A stretch of DNA of 64,000 bases from Thiocapsa marina 5811 (GCF_000223985.1 NZ_AFWV01000005.1:62001-126000); one strand, 5' to 3'; positions 26,289 to 35,452 are shown, counted from the stretch's first letter. Made by a program: numbers and translations. The notes: generated by a model not told the origin, from the letters alone.

Positions 26289-26754
26289 GCGAGCCCGATG
26301 CGCCCACGCGCGGCACCAGGCCCGGCGACAGCGTCGGGAACCGCTCCAGAAGCCGCGCAGGATCGGTATCCTCGGCGCATGCAGCCGGGTCATCCTCTGC
26401 ATCGCAGGGCCCCAGAACCCGCACCGTCCAGCGCCCGTCCCGGCGCTGCAGGAGCGCGTTGACCTCCTCGTAATGGTTCGCCCCGTCGCGCGACTGCGGG
26501 GCGGCCTCGATCCAGGCCCAGTCCGTGCGCACCCGCAGCACCGCGACGACGAAGACCAGATCCGGCCCGGTCAGGTGCGTCAGCTCCGCGCGCAATGCTT
26601 CCAGGATCGCGCCCCGCTCCCGACTGCCGGGCGGCGGCGTGGTGATCGCCTCGCTCGCGTCCGGCGCACCGTGCGCCGGCGCCGCCGTGTGACTCGCCAT
26701 GCAGCACCCCGACAGGATCAGGGCGCAGCCGATTCGGACGCGTGTCGGATTCAT
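26272..26754 (-). CDS. Conserved exported protein of unknown function
   Basis: 160 residues from the Met at 26754. The N-terminus has a signal peptide of lipoprotein style (ALILSGCCMASHTA; a Cys follows LSG). The body is one soluble domain with ILEALRAELTHLTGPDLVFV, VLRVRTDWAWIEAAP and a cysteine pair near CDAEDDPAAC that may form a disulfide. No enzyme motif was seen. Similar small proteins accompany periplasmic or cell-wall genes in related bacteria, but I cannot assign a function. Its upstream neighbour on the same strand is a gene fragment. Confidence 0.6.
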   Translation of the reverse strand: MNPTRVRIGCALILSGCCMASHTAAPAHGAPDASEAITTPPPGSRERGAILEALRAELTHLTGPDLVFVVAVLRVRTDWAWIEAAPQSRDGANHYEEVNALLQRRDGRWTVRVLGPCDAEDDPAACAEDTDPARLLERFPTLSPGLVPRVGASGSLSAPP

Positions 26755-26819
26755 CCTCGTGTCCTCGCTACAATGGAGATGACGAGACGCGCGCGAGCAC
26801 ATGACCGCATGTTCTCGGA

Positions 26820-26978
26820 GCCCCATGACCCCTCCGGCTCCACGCTGCCGATCACCTGACAGTAGATCATGTCGAGGATCTCCAGCTCGCGCCGGCGCAG
26901 CCCATCGGTGCCGGCGGCACAGCCGTTCTCGACCACGATGAGGTTGAAGCTCTCGTCGGCAAGCCTGCGCCCGGTCAT
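26820..26978 (-). pseudogene. C-terminal fragment of an isochorismatase-family hydrolase
   Basis: About 53 codons: RRLADESFNLIVVENGCAAG followed by a helix ending EILDMIYCQV. This matches the last strand and helix of isochorismatase/cysteine-hydrolase proteins, where VVVEDACAA carries the conserved cysteine. The N-terminal two thirds are missing and the frame runs on into unrelated sequence. It starts at the VanZ stop codon. Confidence 0.45.
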
Positions 26979-27370
26979 CACGACCGACTGCGAACCGCCC
27001 CGTACGGACGCCGAATGCGCCAGCCGACCCACGCGCGCAGGCCGACATAGAGCAAGACGCCGACGACGTTTGCGACGAGGTCGAGCCAGGAGAGCTCACG
27101 ATAGGGCAGTTGCCACTGCACCAACTCGATAACGAGCCCATAGCCCAGCAGCAGCCCCCAGCGCGGCAACTCTCGGTTGCGACCCGGATAGCCGCCGTCC
27201 GCCAAGGCCGCCATGACGAAGAAGGCCAGTACATGGTTGGCCTTGTCCCAGGTGAAGCCCGCGGGCTCGGCGAACGGCGCGAACGCAAGCCAGGCCACCA
27301 CCAGGACGCAACCCCAGAGCACGAGCCGAAAGCCTCGCCGAAATACGCCCTCCGGCATGAAGACCAACAT
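26978..27370 (-). CDS. VanZ-like membrane protein
   Basis: About 130 residues with four predicted membrane segments: LVLWGCVLVVAWLAFAPF, KANHVLAFFVMAALAD, WGLLLGYGLVIELVQ and LVANVVGVLLYVGL. The motif DKANHVLAFF and ELVQWQLPYRELSWLDLVAN are the conserved VanZ-family features (DK.xHxxAF and E..Q...P.R..s..D...N). VanZ-like proteins influence glycopeptide and lipopeptide susceptibility; their biochemical role is unclear. ATG 27370 is used; a TTG at 27394 and an ATG at 27358 are alternatives. The 209 bases upstream have no gene. Confidence 0.8.
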   Translation of the reverse strand: MLVFMPEGVFRRGFRLVLWGCVLVVAWLAFAPFAEPAGFTWDKANHVLAFFVMAALADGGYPGRNRELPRWGLLLGYGLVIELVQWQLPYRELSWLDLVANVVGVLLYVGLRAWVGWRIRRPYGAVRSRS

Positions 27371-27579
27371 TAGGAGAGGTCCGCCCGGTCGCAACGGGTG
27401 TGCGAGCCGATCGCCTGCAGTGCTGTCTCGGCGGTACCGCAGCGGGCGAAGCCGACGGGCGACTCCGGCGAACAGGTTTGCACGGGCTCTCCGAGTACAT
27501 TTATGGGTTCGGGCATGAAGTCGCTCCGGCTGGAGTGGCTGTTGTGTGGTTTCCAGGTCCGATGGTCTCTACAGTGGCT

Positions 27580-28464
27580 TCAACGCGTGCAGATTCCGAG
27601 CAGATTCCTCACACGTTTCCAGGGTTGCAGGCTCACCGGAACCCGGCCGGTTCCAGGGTCGAAGAAGAACCCGGTCGAAGATCCGCCGTCGAGGTTGATG
27701 GCGCGATCGATCCGCCACGGCGTCAGGGCATCCGGAGAGGCGAGGCTCTCCCCGAGTTCGGCGAGGGTGAGACTGCTCGTGGTGGCGCCGATGACCCAGT
27801 TTCCGCGCCAGTCCGTGGCGATGAAGGTGCGACGCCGCGGATCAGACGTCGACAGGCCTCGCACCGTGCGCCCGTTTTCAACGAGATAGGGTCCGGTCTG
27901 CAGTAGGGCCGCGATGCCCGGGTGATCCTGGAATCGGCTACGCCGGACTAGATGGATCCCCCGGTCGTCGCTGTAGACCAGGCCGCTCAGGAGTTTCGCC
28001 GTCTCGAAACGGTTGATCCGTCGCCCTTTGGAAATCATGAGCCCGGCCGGCTGCCAATCCGGGTGAAAGAAGCCGCCGTTGACGCCGGCCACGCAGCCCT
28101 CGGCGAGAAAGGCCGCTCCGAGCGTCGGGTACGTCGGTTCGGGGCCGGCCCCGAGGTCGATCACCTCCAGGCGAAACGCCCGCGATGTGAAGAACACGAG
28201 GTGCGCGGTGACCTGCTTGCTGTCGGACGGGCGCACCGCGGTGCGCTTGGCATAGGCGAGGTCCGCGCTGATGTCCTGCCGCTCCGATTCGCCGCCGGGC
28301 GTCCAGTCCGCGGCGAGTGTGGTCGAAGCCAGCAGCAGATGGCCAAGGAGGAAAACACCCGGCCACGCTTCACGGGCGGTGAACGAGCCGCGCACGCGGC
28401 CGGCTCCGCTTCGTTGGGTCGGCCTCATGATCGACACGGCTGTCGGAATCCCCTCAATGATCAT
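27580..28464 (-). CDS. Exported phosphodiester glycosidase family (NAGPA/DUF2233) protein
   Basis: 294 residues. A signal-like hydrophobic stretch (GVFLLGHLLLASTTLAADW) lies after a basic N-terminus, so the protein is probably exported. The NAGPA/DUF2233 core shows GVNGGFFHPDWQPAGL (about residue 130) and the C-terminal ALTPWRIDRAINLDGGSSTG, whose NLDGG(S/G)S motif is diagnostic. The family includes N-acetylglucosamine-1-phosphodiester alpha-N-acetylglucosaminidase and bacterial envelope or spore proteins; the bacterial substrate is unknown. The gene lies 47 bases downstream of the ppk1 stop codon on the same strand and could be co-transcribed with it. Confidence 0.8.
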   Translation of the reverse strand: MIIEGIPTAVSIMRPTQRSGAGRVRGSFTAREAWPGVFLLGHLLLASTTLAADWTPGGESERQDISADLAYAKRTAVRPSDSKQVTAHLVFFTSRAFRLEVIDLGAGPEPTYPTLGAAFLAEGCVAGVNGGFFHPDWQPAGLMISKGRRINRFETAKLLSGLVYSDDRGIHLVRRSRFQDHPGIAALLQTGPYLVENGRTVRGLSTSDPRRRTFIATDWRGNWVIGATTSSLTLAELGESLASPDALTPWRIDRAINLDGGSSTGFFFDPGTGRVPVSLQPWKRVRNLLGICTR

Positions 28465-28511
28465 GCCTCATAGCGCCGAGCTGCTGCTGACGGCGTCGGG
28501 ACGGACCTCGG

Positions 28512-30755
28512 CTAGGAGAGGTTTTTCTCCCGCAACCGCCACTGGAAATGGCTCAGGAGCTTTGAGCGTACCTTCTTCTCCTTGTGCTTGGCGGCCGCGG
28601 CGAGACGCTTTTCGGCGACACCGATCAGGGTCTCCTGGGCACCCTTGGCGTTCTCGTCTTCCGGGATGCGTTGGGTGTAATTGCCGTCGGAATCCATGTC
28701 CCAAGCGGAGCGGGTGTCGGCGAACTGCACGTCCAGGATGAGTCGCAGCTCTTGGCGCAGCTCCGGGTTCTCGACCGGCGCGTGGACCTCGACGCGGCTG
28801 TCGAGGTTGCGGCCCATCATGTCGGCCGAGCCGATGTAGTACTCTTCCGCGCCGCCGTTTCGGAAGTAGATGATGCGTGCGTGCTCGAGGAAGCGCCCGA
28901 CGATGCTGACGACGCGGCCGGTCTCGCTGATCCCGGGCAGTCCGGGCCGGTAGCGGCAGGTGTCGCGGATGATGAGGTCGACCTTCACGCCGGCGCGGCT
29001 GGCCTTGTAGAGTGCGCGCGTGATCTCGGCGTCTTCCAGCGCGTTCATCTTCATCTGGATGAGGCCGTCGCCTTGGCGCTTGTGATGCTCGATCTCGCGG
29101 TTGATCTTCTCGATGATCCCGCGCTTGAGCGTGTAGGGTGCAGCGAGGATCTTGCGGTAGCTCGGGGGCGGTGAATAGCCGGTGAGATAGTTAAAAAGCT
29201 CGGTGAGGTCCTGGCCGATATCCTCGTCGCAGCCGAGCATGCCCAGATCCGTATAGAGCTTGGCCGTGCCCGAGTGATAGTTGCCGGTGCCGATGTGGTA
29301 GTAGCGGCGCAGTTGCGAGTAGTCGCGCCGCACGACGAAGATGAGCTTGCTGTGGGTTTTGAGCCCCATGACACCGTAGTTGACATGGATGCCCTCGGCC
29401 TCCAGACGCCGTGCCCAGACGATGTTCGCGGCCTCGTCGAAGCGTGCCTTGAGCTCGACCAGGACTGCGACCTGCTTGCCGTTGCGCGCGGCCTGCATGA
29501 GCGAATCGAGGATCGGTCCGGCCGAGGTGCGATAGAGCGTCATCTTGATCGCGAGCACCTTGGGGTCTTCGGCGGCGGTGCGCAGAAAACGCTCGACCGA
29601 TGTGCTGAAGGCCTGGTAGGGGTGCTGGAGCAGGAGCGGTCCGTTCTCGCGAATGATATGGAAGATGTTGCGTCGATCGTTGGCGAGCAGGGGATGGTCG
29701 ACCGCCCGATGGGTCTTGTCGTGCAGCTCGGGATTCTCGATCCCGGCGACCTCGAAGAGGTCGCGCAGGGCCATCATGCCCTCGACCTCGAAGACATCCT
29801 CGTCCTCGTTCAGACCCAGCTCCGCGGCGAGCATGCCGCGATGGATCCGTTCCATGCCCGGCTGAACCTCCAAGCGCACGATGGGCGCGAAATGGCGCTC
29901 GCGCAGCTCGGTTTCGATCATCTCGAGCAGATCGTTCGCCGCCTCGGCCTCGGGCTCGACGATGGCGTTGCGGGTAATCCGGAAGAGGGCGCAGGAATCG
30001 ATCTCCATGCCCGGGAAGAGCATGTCGAGGTTCTTCACCATCAGGTCTTCGAGCGTCACGAAGGTGGTGCCGCCGTCGACGGGGATCAGGCGCTTGGAGA
30101 CGTCCTTGCTGACCGGAACCTTCACGCGGGCCATGTAGACCTCGCTGCCGCCCGGGAAGCGCAGGGTGACGAGCAGGTTCAGCGTTAGGTTGGAGATGAA
30201 GGGAAAGGGATGGGCGGGATCCATCGCGAGCGGTGTCAACATCGGGAAGATGTTGGCCCGGAAATGCTCGCGCAGCCGCTCGCGTGCATCGGGCGGCAGA
30301 TCGTCATGCAGGACGATGCGGATGTCGTGCCGTGCGAGCTCGGACATCAGGATCGAGTAGATGCGCTGCATCTCGGTCTGAAATTCCCGCACCGCAGCCT
30401 GGCATTCCTTGAGCTGCTGCGATGGAGTGCGGCCGTCCACACTCGGGGTATGCACGCCGGCGGCGATCTGCTGTTTGAGCCCCCCGATGCGTTTCATGAA
30501 GAACTCGTCGAGGTTGTTGCTGACGATCGCCAAGAACTTCACCCGCTCCAGCAACGGGGTGCGGATGTCGTCCGCCTCGTGGAGGACGCGGCGGTTGAAC
30601 CCAAGCCAGGTCAGCTCGCGATTCAAATAGAGTGACGGGTCGCCTAAGTCGATCTCGTCCGGGACGCTCGGGGCGGCGGTCGGGGCCGACTCGACGTCCT
30701 GCACGATATCGGAATCCTCGTCGATGGCTCTCTGGATCTCGTTCTTGTTCATCAT
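28512..30755 (-). CDS. ppk1: Polyphosphate kinase 1
   Basis: 747 residues, somewhat longer than the 690 typical of PPK1 because of N- and C-terminal extensions. The N domain begins near DPSLYLNRELTWLGFNRRVL; the catalytic core carries RRYYHIGTGNYHSGTAKLYT (the autophosphorylated His region, about residue 480) and DLGMLGCDEDIGQDL; the C-terminal PLD-like part has YRPGLPGISE and YYIGSADMMGRNLDSRVEV. It makes polyphosphate from ATP reversibly. The start at 30755 has AAGGGAAC upstream. Polyphosphate storage is common in purple sulfur bacteria. Confidence 0.96.
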   Translation of the reverse strand: MMNKNEIQRAIDEDSDIVQDVESAPTAAPSVPDEIDLGDPSLYLNRELTWLGFNRRVLHEADDIRTPLLERVKFLAIVSNNLDEFFMKRIGGLKQQIAAGVHTPSVDGRTPSQQLKECQAAVREFQTEMQRIYSILMSELARHDIRIVLHDDLPPDARERLREHFRANIFPMLTPLAMDPAHPFPFISNLTLNLLVTLRFPGGSEVYMARVKVPVSKDVSKRLIPVDGGTTFVTLEDLMVKNLDMLFPGMEIDSCALFRITRNAIVEPEAEAANDLLEMIETELRERHFAPIVRLEVQPGMERIHRGMLAAELGLNEDEDVFEVEGMMALRDLFEVAGIENPELHDKTHRAVDHPLLANDRRNIFHIIRENGPLLLQHPYQAFSTSVERFLRTAAEDPKVLAIKMTLYRTSAGPILDSLMQAARNGKQVAVLVELKARFDEAANIVWARRLEAEGIHVNYGVMGLKTHSKLIFVVRRDYSQLRRYYHIGTGNYHSGTAKLYTDLGMLGCDEDIGQDLTELFNYLTGYSPPPSYRKILAAPYTLKRGIIEKINREIEHHKRQGDGLIQMKMNALEDAEITRALYKASRAGVKVDLIIRDTCRYRPGLPGISETGRVVSIVGRFLEHARIIYFRNGGAEEYYIGSADMMGRNLDSRVEVHAPVENPELRQELRLILDVQFADTRSAWDMDSDGNYTQRIPEDENAKGAQETLIGVAEKRLAAAAKHKEKKVRSKLLSHFQWRLREKNLS

Positions 30756-30985
30756 GTTGCGTTCCCTTCGAAGGCAGGTCGGCATAGGAGTGGCGGGACG
30801 GGTATTCTAGCAACCGCCCACGAGTCGACGATGGCGGTTTCATGACGCGACTCTGCCTTGCCTGCAAGGTTGCTGCAAGCCCATTCAGGAATCCGATCGA
30901 CAATGCAGAGTCTGACGAAGCAGAAAAGGGCTGATCTTTTCGGCCGGCCACACGCCCCGGACCTCGATATCCAGGCCGAGGTTGC

Positions 30986-31978
30986 ATGGACCTGACGCCC
31001 TTCGAGCCCTTTCTCGATCGGCTCGGGCGGAGCGGTCTGGGCGCCTGGCGGAGCACGCTCGCCGCGAGCATCGCTCTTCGGCTCGGGGCGCGCGCGCACG
31101 GTGATCTGCCGCGCTGGGAGCGGGCGTTGGCGCAGCTGCCGGATCTGCCGAGCGCTCGATCGCGTCTGGACCGTGCCTGTGTCGGGCTCCAAGGTGCCGG
31201 GGCGCTCGACGCCGATCTGGGGCGGTCTCTGAGCGAGGCTTTGATGGTTCTGCATCCGTGGCGAAAAGGCCCCTTCTGCATCCAGGGCGTGCACATCGAC
31301 ACCGAGTGGCGCTCGGATCTCAAATGGGATCGCGTGGCGCAGGCCATCGCGCCGCTCGCCGATCGTCTGGTGCTCGATGTGGGTTGCGGCAACGGCTATC
31401 ACGGCTGGCGCATGCTCGGGGCCGGTGCACGGTTGGTGATGGGGATCGATCCGACGCTCTTGTTCGTACTTCAGTGGTTGGCGATCAACCGCTATCTCGA
31501 GCGGGACGACTTGGCGGTGCTTCCGCTCGGCATCGAGGATCTGCCCGGCGATCTCACCGGCTTCGACACGGTCTTCTCGATGGGCGTGCTCTATCACAGG
31601 CGCTCGCCGATCGACCACCTGATGGAGCTGCAACGACTGCTGCGGCCCGGCGGCGAGCTGGTCCTGGAAACCCTGGTCTTGGAAGGCGAGGGCGAACGAT
31701 TGCTGGTTCCGCCCGGGCGCTATGCCGCCATGCGCAACGTCTGGTTCATCCCGACGGTCGATGCGCTCGCGGTCTGGCTCGGTCGTTGCGGGTTCACCGG
31801 GATCCGTGTCGTCGATGTCACTCCCACTGGCCAGGACGAGCAGTGCTCGACCGCCTGGATGCGTTTCCAGTCTTTGCCCGATCATTTGGATCCGATCGAT
31901 TCGAGCCGCACCGTCGAGGGACATCCGGCGCCCGTGCGCGCTGTCCTGATTGCGAACCGACCGGAGGCCAGCCCATGA
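30986..31978 (+). CDS. cmoB: tRNA U34 carboxymethyltransferase CmoB
   Basis: 330 residues, the usual CmoB length. SAM-binding motif VLDVGCGNGYHGWRML (about residue 130), the family signature VHIDTEWRSDLKWDR (about residue 105), GIDPTLLFVLQW and MGVLYHRRSPIDHL are all present. CmoB uses carboxy-SAM to convert 5-hydroxyuridine to 5-oxyacetyluridine at the wobble position of several tRNAs. The carboxy-SAM synthase cmoA is not next to it here. The stop overlaps the following gene by four bases (ATGA). Divergent from ppk1 with about 230 bases between. Confidence 0.95.
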   Translation: MDLTPFEPFLDRLGRSGLGAWRSTLAASIALRLGARAHGDLPRWERALAQLPDLPSARSRLDRACVGLQGAGALDADLGRSLSEALMVLHPWRKGPFCIQGVHIDTEWRSDLKWDRVAQAIAPLADRLVLDVGCGNGYHGWRMLGAGARLVMGIDPTLLFVLQWLAINRYLERDDLAVLPLGIEDLPGDLTGFDTVFSMGVLYHRRSPIDHLMELQRLLRPGGELVLETLVLEGEGERLLVPPGRYAAMRNVWFIPTVDALAVWLGRCGFTGIRVVDVTPTGQDEQCSTAWMRFQSLPDHLDPIDSSRTVEGHPAPVRAVLIANRPEASP

Positions 31979-32616
31979 CCGGATTCGCCGACAAGCTCAA
32001 GCTCAAGGAAAAGGCCGAGGAGGATCTCTATTTCGCCCGACGCGACGCCGACCTCTTGGCGGCACGTCGGTCGGCCGAGGGGCGTGATCCGCCCCCGGCC
32101 GAGGCGGGGATACGGGTGGTCTCGGGAGGCCAGACCGGGGTTGATCGCGCCGCGTTGGAAGCCGCCTCGGCACTGGCTCTGCCGATCGGCGGTTGGTGCC
32201 CGCGCGGGCGTCGCGCCGAGGACGGCCCCATTCCGGAGCGCTATGGGTTGCGCGAGAGCCCGAATGCCGACTACGCGGAACGCACCGAATGGAACGTCCG
32301 CGACAGCGATGCGACCCTGATCCTGCATCGCGGCCCTATGCGCGGCGGCACGCGCCTGACCGCGGAGCTGGCGCGCCGACTCGGCAAACCCCTGCTGGCG
32401 CGTGACCTGCGGGAGCGCATCGATGTCCGTGCGATAGCCGACTGGCTGGTCGCGAATCACGTGCGGATCCTCAACTGTGCCGGGCCTCGCGAATCCGGTG
32501 CGCCCGGGATCGGCGAGGAGTCGCGGAGGATCTTCGCGGCGCTCTTTCGCGTTTGGGTTCCTCTCAGCGAGGGGTGTCCACCCGATGCGTCAGCAGGCGC
32601 GAAAGCTTCAAAGTGA
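31975..32616 (+). CDS. YpsA-like putative molybdenum carrier / nucleotide-binding protein
   Basis: 213 residues. GIRVVSGGQTGVDRAALEAA (about residue 40) and GGWCPRGRRAEDGPIPERYG are the hallmarks of the cpYpsA family, named putative molybdenum carriers and structurally related to lysine decarboxylase/LOG Rossmann folds; DATLILHRGPMRGGTRLTAE follows. The first 40 residues are a charged helix not found in all members. Start 31975 has GGAGG eight bases upstream and overlaps the cmoB stop, so it is co-translated with cmoB. Ligand unproven. Its 3' end overlaps the convergent small membrane gene by 53 bases. Confidence 0.8.
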   Translation: MTGFADKLKLKEKAEEDLYFARRDADLLAARRSAEGRDPPPAEAGIRVVSGGQTGVDRAALEAASALALPIGGWCPRGRRAEDGPIPERYGLRESPNADYAERTEWNVRDSDATLILHRGPMRGGTRLTAELARRLGKPLLARDLRERIDVRAIADWLVANHVRILNCAGPRESGAPGIGEESRRIFAALFRVWVPLSEGCPPDASAGAKASK

Positions 32617-32800
32617 GCAGGATCCACGGTGTCGCATGCAGGACCAGGTCGAAGATGTCGATCGGTTTCACCAATGTCCCGTCGGCGAGCATCTTCAGCT
32701 TTTCCCAAAGATGCGGCTCCGGGACGAACGGCGATAACCCCAGGGTCAGCGCAGCGACAACGAAGAGATAGAGCGGAAAGCGGTCGGTCCAGCTGAGCAT
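32564..32800 (-). CDS. Small two-helix membrane protein of unknown function
   Basis: 78 residues from the Met of MLSWTDRFPL. Two hydrophobic segments, FPLYLFVVAALTLGLSPF and IFDLVLHATPWILLTLKL, flank a short loop with EPHLWEKLKML. Similar small proteins in related bacteria are sometimes labelled RND-transporter associated, but nothing here proves that. It converges on and overlaps the YpsA-like gene. Confidence 0.6.
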   Translation of the reverse strand: MLSWTDRFPLYLFVVAALTLGLSPFVPEPHLWEKLKMLADGTLVKPIDIFDLVLHATPWILLTLKLSRLLTHRVDTPR

Positions 32801-32973
32801 CGGATCGGTCCTGTGTGTGCGCCGAGGCAAAGCGATTCCGGCGCGGTCGAAAGAGTAGGCGAGGGCGGCTCAGCGGTCGTCGACCCGCGTGGTTGCCGAG
32901 CAGACATGAGTACGCCCGCCACCGCCTGTCCATGCGTCGGGGCGGTATCGCATTTTAGGGCGCTCGCCGAGGT

Positions 32974-34395
32974 TTAAGGCAGGCTTTCGGCCCAGATCGG
33001 ATGATGCCAGCCGAAGTAGGCCCCGAATAACCGATTTTCCTCGCGGCGCTCGTAGGGCTTCAGATCCTTCGAATAGAGCACCTTCATCCGCGTGCGCAAC
33101 GGCGGCAGGCCCAATTCCGTCAATCCGCGCGATTGCGCCTCGCGGATCAGCGCGTAGCGGGCCAGCTTTTCGGCATGAAAGGTCTGGGCGCGCGGGATGT
33201 CGCGCGCGAGCTTGGGCAGATTGGAGACCGCGAGCAGTGCGATCAGACTGCCGGCCGAGATCAGCCGGCGCATCCCTATCCTGCTCGGATAGAGGTGATC
33301 ACCGAACGCCCGTTGCAGGGCAGCCATCGTCGGGATCAAGGCAAGCGTGCCGAGCAGGACGCTGACGCTCTGCACCCGTCCGGGTGCCTCGGCCCCTTTC
33401 GCCCAGGCGGCCGGGAAGAAGAGCAGGACGAGCAGTCCGATAAAGGCCAGCGCGAGCAGGCTCCGCTCCGCCGTGGAGAGGCGCCCGAGGATGCCGTCGA
33501 AGCGCGCGAGACCTTCGGCAAGAAGGGTACGAACGAATCCGATCTGAAGGAAAACCAGGGCAAACAGGACCATCTTCAGCGTGGTCACGAGTGCGTGAAA
33601 GACCGAGATCAGCAGGCTGCGCCACAGCGATTCGTTCCCGACCTCGCCGATGATCCCCAAGCGCACGTCATGACCGGGAGCGAATGCAGCCATTGCCCCC
33701 AGCACCGTAATGACGATCAACGGAGGCAGCCAGACGCCGACCCGAGGCCCACGCAAACGCAGCACGACCAGGGCCATTGCTGCCGACAGCCCGACCGTCA
33801 CCAGCATGATGGTTTCGTTCATCCCGGCGATCAGCGCCGCGAGCGCGGCCAGGATCAGGCCGAAACGCAGATCGCGAGCTCGGGACGCGGGTCCGCGGAA
33901 ATAATCGGCCCAGACCCCGGCGAAGACGAGAAACAAGGCGTTACCCGGTTGATAGGTCGCGGCCCCGGCCAGCCAGTAAAAGGCGGTGTCGAGTCTCGGG
34001 ACGAACAGCATGTAGAACAGGACGGCGAGATGACCGAGCACCAGCGCTCGGCCGATCCCGAGCAACCGGCAGAGTGCTCGGAAGGAATAGAGAAAAGCCG
34101 CGTAAAGGGTTAAGAGGCTCGCCGCGGTGACCATCCAATAGGACTGCGTGAGGTCCACCCACCGGCCGAACGCCAGGGTGATGGCCGCGCTCGCATAGCG
34201 ACCGCTCCAGTTCTGATAGAAATGGACGACCCCGCCGAGGATGCCCTGTTCGCGGGCAACATAGGCATAGTCGAAATCGTCGCTTGTCGGGTGGGCGTAG
34301 AAACCCAAAGCAAGCAGCAGGAGAAGCAGTGCGAGGCAGGAGAGGACCACGCCGACCCCGATCCGCCGGGCCTGCGTCTCGGACTGCGCGTTCAA
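32974..34395 (-). CDS. Polytopic membrane protein, DUF6056/GT-C-like
   Basis: 473 residues with about ten membrane segments. The N-terminal HPTSDDFDYAYVAREQG places an acidic DDFD after the first segment, the position of the catalytic Asp in GT-C glycosyltransferases and in DUF6056 proteins; NWSGRYASAAIT and NETIMLVTVGLSAAMAL follow. The C-terminal 90 residues are soluble and presumably periplasmic. It may transfer a sugar to an envelope polymer; substrate unknown. The start codon is TTG at 34395 with GGCGG upstream; no ATG suits. Stands alone. Confidence 0.65.
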   Translation of the reverse strand: MNAQSETQARRIGVGVVLSCLALLLLLLALGFYAHPTSDDFDYAYVAREQGILGGVVHFYQNWSGRYASAAITLAFGRWVDLTQSYWMVTAASLLTLYAAFLYSFRALCRLLGIGRALVLGHLAVLFYMLFVPRLDTAFYWLAGAATYQPGNALFLVFAGVWADYFRGPASRARDLRFGLILAALAALIAGMNETIMLVTVGLSAAMALVVLRLRGPRVGVWLPPLIVITVLGAMAAFAPGHDVRLGIIGEVGNESLWRSLLISVFHALVTTLKMVLFALVFLQIGFVRTLLAEGLARFDGILGRLSTAERSLLALAFIGLLVLLFFPAAWAKGAEAPGRVQSVSVLLGTLALIPTMAALQRAFGDHLYPSRIGMRRLISAGSLIALLAVSNLPKLARDIPRAQTFHAEKLARYALIREAQSRGLTELGLPPLRTRMKVLYSKDLKPYERREENRLFGAYFGWHHPIWAESLP

Positions 34396-34579
34396 AGGTC
34401 GACCGCCGGAAGGTCGCCGACCCGATGACTGCGCAGCGGATCAAGGGAACGCATGGCGCTTTCGGTATCGCGGGTGCTCTGCGGACTGGGCAAGACGGGA
34501 TACCGGCGGTTGAGTGGTCGGATCAGGGTCCAGCGAGGTGCCGGCTCCGCAGTATACTTGCCGGGCGGCAAAACACCCG

Positions 34580-34610
34580 AGCTCGGAGTGCTTCGGCCCG
34601 AGGGCTTTTT
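34580..34610 (+). terminator. Weak terminator-like hairpin in a 301-base gap
   Basis: AGCTCGG pairs with CCGA-GGGCT (two-base bulge) and is followed by T5. A TATACT hexamer at 34553 lies just before it, and GTG at 34634 (ATIAVFG-like reading, SNPKTIAVFGAIRAAG) follows with GAGG upstream but does not continue as a credible gene. It may be a leader of a lost gene. The rest of 34396-34696 shows nothing. Confidence 0.3.
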
Positions 34611-34696
34611 GTCGATTCATCGAGGTCACCACCGTGAGCAACCCGAAGACCATCGCCGTGTTCGGCGCGATCCGCGCAGCCGGCATCGGGTCTCGG

Positions 34697-35452
34697 TCAA
34701 TGACCGTCGCCGGGTCCGGCGAGCCGCTTCACCAGGTAATAACCCCCGACCAGCGTGCCCAGGAGCGCGGCCAGACCCAGCATGTACAGTGCCGGGTCGC
34801 CCTTGCTCTCCAGATCCAAGACGACGACCTTGCGGGTCAGCGCCGTGATGGCGATCAACAGCATGATCTCGACATGCACGGACTTGTCCATCATGTACAT
34901 GTAGACGCTCGCCATCAGCTCGATCGCGATCAGCACGATCAAGAACATGCCGAAGATCTCGAACAGCTCGCTCAGGTCAAGAAGAAACAGGCCTTTCTGG
35001 CTGACGATGTCCTTGTACAGCACGAAGCAAAGCTCGATGACGGCGATCACGGCGACAACCGAGATCAAGAGCAGCAGGACGGCAGCCAGCGCCTTCTCGA
35101 AATAGTGAAACACGCGGTCGACCGCGGTTTTTGGCCGAGCCTGTTTCTGCCCCCCGCTCGGCCCCTGTCCCGACCAGCCGAATGGATCCAGAGTGAGGGG
35201 CTGCGACGCTCGCTCGCTCGAAGCCGGGACGATCCGAATCAGTGCGCCGGCCTCGCGGAAGGCGCTCTGGTACCGCGCCGCGGTCTCGCTGTCGACCCCC
35301 CGCCTGACCGTCACCGGCGTGCCGCCGAAGAGTTGTCCGGCAGCGGCCTCGGACAGGTTGAACGCATGCTGAATCCGCTGCCGAGCCGCGAGCGCGTCGG
35401 TCCCCGGAACGAGGTCTCCGCTGAATTGGATGTCGAATCGGTTTGTGTCCAT
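34697..35452 (-). CDS. PsiE-family membrane protein with soluble N-terminal domain
   Basis: 251 residues. The C-terminal half (about 115-245) has four membrane segments and the PsiE-like sequence LLLLISVVAVIAVIELCFVL, FEIFGMFLIVLIAIELM and HVEIMLLIAITALTRKVVVL. PsiE is a phosphate-starvation-inducible membrane protein of unknown role. The first 80 residues are a separate soluble domain (RFDIQFSGDLVPGTD, QLFGGTPVTVRRGVD, AGALIRIVP) that occurs fused to various membrane proteins in gammaproteobacteria. Start 35452 has GGGGAG nine bases upstream. Divergent from the DUF29 gene. Confidence 0.7.
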   Translation of the reverse strand: MDTNRFDIQFSGDLVPGTDALAARQRIQHAFNLSEAAAGQLFGGTPVTVRRGVDSETAARYQSAFREAGALIRIVPASSERASQPLTLDPFGWSGQGPSGGQKQARPKTAVDRVFHYFEKALAAVLLLLISVVAVIAVIELCFVLYKDIVSQKGLFLLDLSELFEIFGMFLIVLIAIELMASVYMYMMDKSVHVEIMLLIAITALTRKVVVLDLESKGDPALYMLGLAALLGTLVGGYYLVKRLAGPGDGH

